From Candidatus Bathyarchaeota archaeon (GTDB lineage Archaea > Thermoproteota > Bathyarchaeia > Bathyarchaeales > Bathycorpusculaceae): a stretch of DNA of 5,247 bases. This document shows, one piece after another, positions 1-4,131 of the stretch. Made by a program: the position numbers and the translations under genes. The DNA is taken from assembly GCA_030630585.1 (NCBI GenBank), contig DAOVMU010000115.1:1-5247 (forward strand). Reading direction: 5' to 3'. The notes beneath the pieces were generated by a model. The model was not told where the DNA came from, did no database searches, and saw nothing but the letters and a program-made list of their open reading frames with translations. The first letter of the stretch is position 1. Every line of letters begins with the position of its first letter.

Positions 1-620
1 ATTTTCTCAGTCAATTCATAAGCAGCTATGGCTTTGGCTTTTGCGTAGGGATTTTGAAAATCAGAGTTGTCTCGAATGGTGTCGGCGTCAATTATCAATT
101 TAGGAGGAGTTGGACTTGACGTTGTCTTGATTGCACTTATTAGTTTGTCGATTTCTTGGTGGAGTATTCTGTAAGCGCCAGTAATTGCAAGCACCTTGAT
201 GATGTTTGAATTGAAAATTGCCATCTCTATTGGGTCTAGAAACTCTCTTCGCGCTCCGATGAGCGGATCACCCGTGATGATTATATAGCCTAAACCTTGT
301 TTTTCAAGTTCAGCCTTAATGCGCTTTGCAGGAGCGTCCGAAACAACGACACTGGGGACACCACTACTTGATAATTTTTCTCTAACTCTTGCTGGTCCCG
401 GTATTGACGGGTTGGGAGATACTAAGACTAAAAGATCTGGATCAAAATCGAAGATTTTTGGCAAAGCTTCTTCAACGTCTTCAACACTCATCTTCGAACC
501 TGTCGTCACAGTTCTGATTTTAATGTCTTTACGGTCAGCAAGTTCATCAAAAAGCAGTTCAAATAAAGGCGACGTAGCAATGTTACCACATTTAAAAATT
601 ACAAGCTTGACTATTTCCAC
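1..620 (-). CDS. mtd: F420-dependent methylene-tetrahydromethanopterin dehydrogenase, 3' end beyond the left edge
   Basis: This enzyme reversibly converts methenyl-H4MPT and reduced F420 to methylene-H4MPT and oxidised F420 in the cytoplasm, a middle step of the archaeal one-carbon (methyl branch) pathway. About 206 codons are present; the family is about 275 residues, so roughly the last quarter is outside the window. Family landmarks in order are KCGNIATSP (about residue 10), SPNP..PGPARVRE (about 68-81), GLGYII..DPLIGARREFLDP (about 108-129), a KVLAITGAYR segment (about 141-150) and NPYAKAKAIAAYE (about 190-201). All match my memory of methanogen Mtd proteins closely. The start is taken as GTG at 620-618. 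It is preceded by AGGTG at 632-628 with a 7-base spacer, and it places the KCGN motif at nearly the usual distance from the N-terminus. The only in-frame alternative is a TTG at 656-654, without such support. A TAG-interrupted small frame ends 37 bases upstream on the same strand and may share its transcript. The assignment is secure; the start is likely. Confidence 0.95.
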   Translation of the reverse strand, partial: MEIVKLVIFKCGNIATSPLFELLFDELADRKDIKIRTVTTGSKMSVEDVEEALPKIFDFDPDLLVLVSPNPSIPGPARVREKLSSSGVPSVVVSDAPAKRIKAELEKQGLGYIIITGDPLIGARREFLDPIEMAIFNSNIIKVLAITGAYRILHQEIDKLISAIKTTSSPTPPKLIIDADTIRDNSDFQNPYAKAKAIAAYELTEK

Positions 621-627
621 AACAAAA

Positions 628-632
628 CACCT
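628..632 (-). promoter_or_regulatory. Ribosome binding site deciding the mtd GTG start
   Basis: On the minus strand, AGGTG lies 7 bases before the GTG start at 620. It matches the archaeal anti-Shine-Dalgarno sequence (complement of UCACCU) and selects this GTG over the upstream in-frame TTG. Confidence 0.6.
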
Positions 633-659
633 AACCTGAAGATTGGTCGTCTGCAATTA

Positions 660-929
660 TTATTGTATTTCTAACCAACTTTTGCATACTTCTTCGTTGT
701 TTGTGGGTAGCAGACTCGGAGAAGTTTTAAGCATAAATTTATGAACATTCCAAGAGACATAATCTGCTAACCGTGAAACTTCACGGTTAAGGTTTTCGTT
801 ATCCGGGGAAGAAGGGGCTTCTTTTGAAGCGTTATACGACGTTTCCAGTTTTTCGAAAAAGTATCCAGTGATGCCTTTCTTCAGCTTCTAACACAACTCC
901 TCAAAATCAACATTCAGATCATGGCGCAT
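660..929 (-). CDS. Unrecognised small protein, 89 codons with an in-frame TAG at codon 14 (broken gene or read-through)
   Basis: I do not recognise the product. Reading from ATG at 929-927, the frame stays open to tandem TAA stops (662-660, 659-657) except for one TAG at 890-888, codon 14. The 13 residues before TAG (MRHDLNVDFEELC) and the 75 after it form one plausible soluble, mostly helical, charged protein. Helical stretches include KLKKGITGYFFEKLE just after the TAG and LNREVSRLADYVSWNVHKF in the middle. There is no ATG, GTG or TTG between the TAG and a late internal ATG about 45 codons on, so the downstream part cannot easily be a gene of its own. The ATG is the only in-frame start after the stop at 953-951. 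The stop lies 37 bases before mtd on the same strand, so the two could be co-transcribed. Possible explanations are a nonsense-mutated gene, read-through or pyrrolysine insertion, a sequencing or assembly error, or a chance open frame. It is an unusual gene candidate and not a proven one. Confidence 0.4.
768..789. repeat. Perfect inverted repeat, 10-bp arms with 2-base centre
   Basis: TAACCGTGAA (768-777) is followed by AC and then its exact reverse complement TTCACGGTTA (780-789). As RNA it would fold into a hairpin of about 9 pairs with a 4-base loop; as DNA it is a 22-bp near-palindrome of operator size. It sits inside the TAG-interrupted small frame, about 100 bases 3' of the TAG, and about 150 bases upstream of mtd. 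It lacks the T-run expected of a terminator on the minus strand. Its function is unknown. Confidence 0.75.
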
Positions 930-936
930 ACTTAAC

Positions 937-944
937 TTATATAA
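937..944. promoter_or_regulatory. Self-complementary TATA box in the divergent region
   Basis: TTATATAA is a perfect 8-bp palindrome in an AT-rich stretch between the minus-strand mtd side and the plus-strand frhB side. Read rightward it would start transcription near 965, upstream of the small ORF at 1013 and of the FrhB-like gene. Read leftward it would start near 915, just inside the ATG of the interrupted frame. A second minus-strand candidate, TTTAATAA at 959-952, would put a start near 929 and give a leaderless message. Spacing rules are general archaeal ones; no start sites have been measured. Confidence 0.4.
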
Positions 945-1012
945 CTTATCTTATTAAACATGCACTCCGACTCTACCTGAGAAGAGAAGATACTTGTAAC
1001 GGTGAAAAATGG

Positions 1013-1096
1013 ATGGATACTTCTTTCGAAGCCCGACGAGAGATTCTTTCCAAAAGTTATAAACTCAAACTAGCGATATTCTCTTTCTACAAGTGA
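1013..1096 (+). CDS. Possible 27-residue small protein or leader peptide ahead of the FrhB-like gene
   Basis: ATG at 1013 is preceded by GGTGA (1001-1005) with a 7-base spacer, as good a ribosome binding site as any in the window. The frame runs 27 codons to TGA at 1094-1096 and ends 6 bases before the FrhB-like start at 1103. The peptide (beginning MDTSFEARREILSK) is basic with a hydrophobic, aromatic C-terminal third (LAIFSFYK). I recognise no family. It could be a real small protein, a translated leader coupled to the downstream gene, or chance. A TATA-like TTATAAA lies within it (1057-1063), so the downstream gene may also be transcribed without it. An out-of-frame ATG at 1009 gives a shorter 17-codon frame with a poorer 3-base spacer. 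Confidence 0.35.
   Translation: MDTSFEARREILSKSYKLKLAIFSFYK
1055..1096 (+). promoter_or_regulatory. Likely promoter and weak ribosome binding site of the FrhB-like gene
   Basis: TTATAAA at 1057-1063 is preceded by a purine-rich CAAAAG that could act as a BRE. It would place a transcription start near 1086. GTGA at 1093-1096 lies 6 bases before the ATG at 1103 and can pair with the UCAC of the 16S rRNA 3' end. Confidence 0.45.
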
Positions 1097-1102
1097 CTAA
1101 CC

Positions 1103-2146
1103 ATGAACCTCAAAAAAGTAAGCTTTGAAGAATCAATAGGAATGAATGTTGTTGCGCATGGGAAATGCCTTGGCTGTCGTGCATGCATAGTCGTCTGTCC
1201 CTTCAATTGCCTGGAGTACAAAGAAGGAAAACCTAGCTTAACAAAAGAATGCAAAGATTGCGGCATCTGTGCACAAATTTGCCCGCAATATGATTGGTCA
1301 TGGCCTAAAATGGAGAACTCAGTGTTTGGCAGAGAAAGGAGATCTGACGAGGAGTTCGGAGTCTATCGTCGACTTGTTATAGCTCGAGCTACTGATAATA
1401 GATTAGTGGAGGCCTGTCAGGATGGAGGTGTAGTCACAACGCTTTTGACTTTTGCTTTTGAGAATGGAATTATTGATAGCGCAGTTGTATCCGGAATCAC
1501 AAAAGAAAAACCGCTATACCCAATTCCAAAACTAGCCACAACTTCTGATGAAATCCTAAAATATGCTGGAACAAGATATTCTTATTCACCAAGCATCCTC
1601 TCCCTAGCTGAGGCAGTCGAACAGAAGAAAACTAGCATAGCATTTGTGGGTACACCATGCCAAATCCGCGCAGTCAGAAAAATGCAGATGCTTGGCTTGA
1701 AGAGGTTTACAAAATCTTTGAAGTTTCTAATTGGACTCATGTGTTCAGAATGTTTCACCTACAGTGGATTTATAGAAAAGCACATACACGGAGATTTGGG
1801 TCTTAACCTGAACGACATAGAAAAAATAAACATTAAAGGAAAAATATTGGTGAAAACGAAATCTGGAGTTAAAACGATTCCTCTGGCGGAAGCAAAGAAA
1901 TATGCACGAAAAAGCTGCAAGTCTTGTGATGACTTCAGCTCTGAACTGGCTGATATTTCAACAGGAGGTCTAGGTTTAGATGGATGGACGTTCACAATTA
2001 TTCGCACGGGAAAAGGTGAAGAATTATGTTCAAAGGCTGAAAAAGCTGGATTTTTAGATGTTAACCCCGTGGATGAAGGCGCATACGCTTTAAATTTATT
2101 GAGAAAACTCTCGAAAAAGAAAAGAAAGGCATCTAAGGTTTACTGA
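1103..2146 (+). CDS. Coenzyme F420 hydrogenase/dehydrogenase beta subunit (FrhB) family protein with two 4Fe-4S motifs
   Basis: The FrhB family binds FAD and iron-sulfur clusters and passes electrons between coenzyme F420 and a partner such as a hydrogenase, ferredoxin, F420H2 dehydrogenase or other reductase. The protein has 347 residues. At the N-terminus are two ferredoxin-type 4Fe-4S motifs, CxxCxxCxxxC at C22-C25-C28-C32 and again at C50-C53-C56-C60. FrhB-family landmarks follow: QDGGVVTTLL (106-115), GTPCQIRAVRK (183-193), the GLMCSECF segment (211-218), and CKSCDDF...ADISTGGLG (272-291), which carries further cysteines. The lysine-rich tail (335-345) suggests no membrane anchor; I see no transmembrane segment. 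Size and the two N-terminal clusters resemble stand-alone FpoF/FqoF-like F420H2-oxidising subunits more than FrhB within a hydrogenase, and no hydrogenase genes are nearby. The position divergent from mtd supports a role in F420 recycling, which is inference; the real partner is unknown. It is followed after 8 bases by a membrane protein gene, suggesting an operon. Confidence 0.9.
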   Translation: MNLKKVSFEESIGMNVVAHGKCLGCRACIVVCPFNCLEYKEGKPSLTKECKDCGICAQICPQYDWSWPKMENSVFGRERRSDEEFGVYRRLVIARATDNRLVEACQDGGVVTTLLTFAFENGIIDSAVVSGITKEKPLYPIPKLATTSDEILKYAGTRYSYSPSILSLAEAVEQKKTSIAFVGTPCQIRAVRKMQMLGLKRFTKSLKFLIGLMCSECFTYSGFIEKHIHGDLGLNLNDIEKINIKGKILVKTKSGVKTIPLAEAKKYARKSCKSCDDFSSELADISTGGLGLDGWTFTIIRTGKGEELCSKAEKAGFLDVNPVDEGAYALNLLRKLSKKKRKASKVY

Positions 2147-2154
2147 AGTAGAGT

Positions 2155-2730
2155 ATGGAAAAAGCATATATGATTTCAACGTTGAGACTTTCCCTTTCAC
2201 ACAAAAGTGGTGCATACTTGCAAAAGATGAAAACTCGAGCGATTGCAGCTGCCAGTGTATTGGGGGCTCTTGCGGCATTATCAGAGGTTATCCCGGGGCT
2301 ACCCTTTGACATTCCCTTCCCGCTTTATCCAAAGATCTCTTGGGATCTTACGGGAGTACCTATTATGATTAGTTTGTTAGTCTATGGGCCTCTGTGCTCC
2401 GTATACACTTGCCTTATCGGCTGCTCGGTTATTTTTCTGAGAGGAAACCTTCCAGGCGGATATTTGAAACTCATTGCCGAGTTAGCGACTTTATTAGGTT
2501 TTGCGTTGTTGAGAAAGCATATTGTTTTGAATTCAACTATTGCTGTCACATTACGAGTGGTTACAATGACTGTAGCAAACTACTACCTGCTCCCGTTGTT
2601 TTATGGAATTCCGGAGTCTTTTGTGATGGGGTTGCTTTTTCCAGTAGCGTTGTTTAACGTGACTCAAGCTTTAATTAATATCATCTTGGCATATCTGGTT
2701 TACCTGCGAATCATGAAGGTGAGAAAGTAA
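2155..2730 (+). CDS. ECF transporter S component-like membrane protein, possibly a vitamin importer
   Basis: The 191-residue protein is strongly hydrophobic, with segments at about 29-47, 66-95 (two close helices), 103-119, 128-150 and 158-184. That is about the six-helix layout and size of substrate-binding S components of energy-coupling-factor transporters. Supporting details are the ISWDLTGVP stretch (61-69) followed by LLVYGPLCSVYTCLIG, where riboflavin-type S components have a similar FSD-P-L-G-GP-G pattern, and the closing FNVTQALINIILAYLVYLRI helix ending in basic residues. Such proteins bind a vitamin and act with EcfA/EcfA'/EcfT; none of these is in the window, so a shared module elsewhere is assumed. 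Riboflavin is an attractive guess, since the upstream protein probably uses flavin, but the substrate is not proven. The start at 2155 has no strong ribosome binding site and leaves 24 polar residues before the first helix. Met6 (2170) or Met25 (2227) could be the real start. It lies 8 bases after the FrhB-like gene and is probably co-transcribed. Confidence 0.72.
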   Translation: MEKAYMISTLRLSLSHKSGAYLQKMKTRAIAAASVLGALAALSEVIPGLPFDIPFPLYPKISWDLTGVPIMISLLVYGPLCSVYTCLIGCSVIFLRGNLPGGYLKLIAELATLLGFALLRKHIVLNSTIAVTLRVVTMTVANYYLLPLFYGIPESFVMGLLFPVALFNVTQALINIILAYLVYLRIMKVRK

Positions 2731-2784
2731 AGGCAAATGCAAATCGTTATTGGTTGATTAATGTCAAGAAAAGCCTCCAGTTTC

Positions 2785-2819
2785 GGCGCGGCATTACTCC
2801 CGCGCGCGCTGGCGGCGGT
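2785..2819 (+). other. GC-rich patch at the broken end of the adenine deaminase remnant
   Basis: About 35 bases rich in GC and CpG, including a CGCGCGCGC run (2801-2809), stand out in AT-rich surroundings. GCGCGG (2786-2791) and CCGCGC (2800-2805) could form a 6-bp stem with an 8-base loop. The patch lies exactly where recognisable adenine deaminase sequence begins, so it may mark a deletion or recombination junction. Only one copy is present. Confidence 0.4.
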
Positions 2820-3077
2820 ATAATAGCAATTCGAAATGGAAAAACAATTGGATTAGTGGAGCTGCCAATAGCTGGACTTATGTCTGACGAAATGCCAGAA
2901 GTCGTTCGTAGAAAAATTGAGAAGTTGTAGAGGGCATGGAAAAAACTAGGCTGCATCATCGAGTCGCCCTTCATGAGTTTGTCCTTGCTTGCGTTGCCAG
3001 TGCTACCCGAATTAAGAATAACCGATAAGGGCTTGGTTGATGTTAGAAAGTTTATTTTCATCCCCCTGTTTATATAG
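2811..3077 (+). pseudogene. Adenine deaminase C-terminal remnant (5' part missing, internal TAG)
   Basis: Adenine deaminase hydrolyses adenine to hypoxanthine and ammonia. Read in one frame, this stretch gives GGGIIAIRNGK, then VELPIAGLMSDE, an in-frame TAG at 2928-2930, then LGCIIESPFMSLSLLALPVLPE and LRITDKGLVDV, ending KFIFIPLFI at TAG 3075-3077. These are the conserved C-terminal blocks of the family in correct order (GGG...V..GK, LPLPIAGLMSD, DPFMTLSFLALPVIPEL, LTDRGLVDV, and a phenylalanine-rich end). Only about 87 residues remain of a protein usually near 550-600, and the metal-binding catalytic domain is absent. No deaminase-like sequence is recognisable in any frame between 2731 and 2810. 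The end of the gene is natural: TAG is followed at once by TAA. The 5' loss means it cannot encode a working deaminase, whatever the internal TAG means. It sits between the S-component gene and ftr, and its last codons overlap the TATA box proposed for ftr. Confidence 0.85.
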
Positions 3078-3097
3078 TAAATCTAAACAAAGGAAGG
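3069..3097 (+). promoter_or_regulatory. Probable ftr promoter and ribosome binding site
   Basis: TTTATATAG (3069-3077) is a good archaeal TATA box overlapping the last codons of the deaminase remnant. GGAAGG (3092-3097) lies 6 bases before the ATG at 3104. Usual TATA spacing would put the transcription start near 3098, just after this GGAAGG, so either initiation is somewhat earlier or a longer read-through transcript uses the ribosome binding site. Confidence 0.45.
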
Positions 3098-3103
3098 AAA
3101 ACA

Positions 3104-4036
3104 ATGAATAGAGCAACATTTACGTATAGAGCCGAGAACGGAAACGTCTGTGAAGTTGAGGATACTTTTGCGGAAATGTTTTCCCTGTGGGTTGGCCGCG
3201 TATTAATAACAGCTCAAAATGAAAAATGGGCTTTGACTGCAGCGACCGTTGCAACTGGTTTAGCGACCAGCATAATCATGGCTCCAGCTGAAGCTGGCAT
3301 CGAAGGAATCGTGCCAGCCAACAAAACTCCAGATAAACGCGTTGGCATTTTAATCCAAATATACAATCATGATAGGTTTCAATTGAAAACTCAGATGATA
3401 TTGCGCATAGGACAGTGCATAATGACGTGTCCAACAACCTCAGCTTTTGATGCAATGCAAAATGCGAAAAGAAGACTGAAGGTTGGCAGAAGCATAAGAC
3501 TATTTGGTGATGGTTTCCAAAGAAAGAGCTTGGTTGGTGATAGAAAGGTTTGGAGAATCCCTGTGATGGAAGGCGACTTCATAGTTGAAGACACTTTCGG
3601 TGCAGGTAAAGCCATAGCTGGTGGGAACTTCCTTATCCTAGCTGAAGACAAGCCTTCGGGGCTTAAAGCAGCAGAAGAAGCAGTAGAAGCTATTAAAGAC
3701 AAAGTAAACGAAGTCATTTTGCCCTTTCCTGGTGGAGTTTGTCGCTCCGGCTCGAAAGCGGGATCCCTAAATTATAAGCTTAAAGCTTCGACATATCATA
3801 CCTTCTGTCCACCGCTGAGGAAGCTTGTGCCTGATTCACAGCTACCCGAAAACGTGAACTGCGTCTATGAAATCGTCATCAACGGCTTGACAATTGAAGC
3901 TGTCAAAAAAGCTATGGGCGAGGGAATAAGAGCTGCTACAAGCGTTCCAGGCGTTGTCAAAATCTCAGCTGGCAACTATGGAGGCAGACTCGGTCCATAC
4001 AAAGCATTTTTGAAAGAAGTATTAGAAATAACATAA
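3104..4036 (+). CDS. ftr: Formylmethanofuran:tetrahydromethanopterin N-formyltransferase
   Basis: Ftr transfers the formyl group from formylmethanofuran to N5 of tetrahydromethanopterin in the cytoplasm, the second step of CO2 reduction (or, in reverse, the penultimate step of C1 oxidation). The 310-residue protein is slightly longer than the usual 295-300, with about ten extra residues at the N-terminus. Landmarks matching my memory of the methanogen enzyme are VEDTFAE (18-24), ARVLITA-like GRVLITA (31-37), MAPAEAGIEG (59-68), RIGQCIMTCPTTSAFDAM (101-118), FGDGFQ (134-139), RKVWRIPVMEGDFIVED (147-163), AGGNFLILAE (172-181), PFPGGV (207-212), CVYEIVINGL (253-262) and GVVKISAGNYGGRLG (283-297). 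Both domains are present without interruption, so it should be functional. Arginine codons are mainly AGA, unlike the next gene. It follows the deaminase remnant and probably has its own promoter. Together with mtd it marks an H4MPT-based pathway. Confidence 0.97.
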   Translation: MNRATFTYRAENGNVCEVEDTFAEMFSLWVGRVLITAQNEKWALTAATVATGLATSIIMAPAEAGIEGIVPANKTPDKRVGILIQIYNHDRFQLKTQMILRIGQCIMTCPTTSAFDAMQNAKRRLKVGRSIRLFGDGFQRKSLVGDRKVWRIPVMEGDFIVEDTFGAGKAIAGGNFLILAEDKPSGLKAAEEAVEAIKDKVNEVILPFPGGVCRSGSKAGSLNYKLKASTYHTFCPPLRKLVPDSQLPENVNCVYEIVINGLTIEAVKKAMGEGIRAATSVPGVVKISAGNYGGRLGPYKAFLKEVLEIT

Positions 4037-4050
4037 TAGTTATTCCCAAA

Positions 4051-4070
4051 CTCTTATTTTCTTCCTTTAA
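4051..4070 (+). terminator. Pyrimidine/T-rich candidate terminator after ftr
   Basis: A T- and C-rich run (including TTATTTTCTTCCTTT) begins about 15 bases after the ftr stop. It fits the archaeal habit of terminating at T-rich stretches without a hairpin. No stem-loop is evident. Confidence 0.4.
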
Positions 4071-4089
4071 AAGGCATTAAATAGCAATA

Positions 4090-4125
4090 TTTATATAATC
4101 TTCTAACCCACTCACTTATAGGTGA
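4090..4125 (+). promoter_or_regulatory. Integrase promoter and ribosome binding site
   Basis: TTTATATAA (4090-4098) is a strong archaeal TATA box. Usual spacing puts the transcription start near 4120, immediately before GGTGA (4121-4125), which lies 6 bases ahead of the ATG at 4132. The integrase thus appears to have its own short-leader promoter, separate from ftr. Confidence 0.6.
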
Positions 4126-4131
4126 AAACGC

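Noticed and set aside
319..639. Plus-strand open frame of 106 codons
   Set aside because: It is antisense to mtd, whose protein matches its family along the whole stretch; the plus-strand product is low-complexity Ser/Thr-rich.
888..890. Selenocysteine or a pyrrolysine insertion element as proof of recoding
   Set aside because: The codon is TAG, not TGA, and the only strong hairpin lies about 100 bases downstream, so the sequence alone does not demonstrate recoding.
2785..2819. CRISPR-like repeat suggested by the GC-rich, hairpin-forming patch
   Set aside because: There is only one copy and no regularly spaced repeats anywhere in the window.
2747..3061. Minus-strand open frame of 104 codons
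   Set aside because: It is antisense to the adenine deaminase remnant, which explains the stretch by family motifs on the plus strand.
3391..3717. Minus-strand open frame inside ftr, with similar minus-strand frames at 1759-2007, 2096-2278 and 4943-5212 and a plus-strand frame at 2394-2657
   Set aside because: All overlap well-supported genes in other frames and show no recognisable domains or convincing ribosome binding sites.
4037..4131. tRNA gene or tRNA-derived attachment site next to the integrase
   Set aside because: No T-loop GGTTCAAATCC-like sequence or cloverleaf arms are visible here, nor did I see a tRNA elsewhere in the window.
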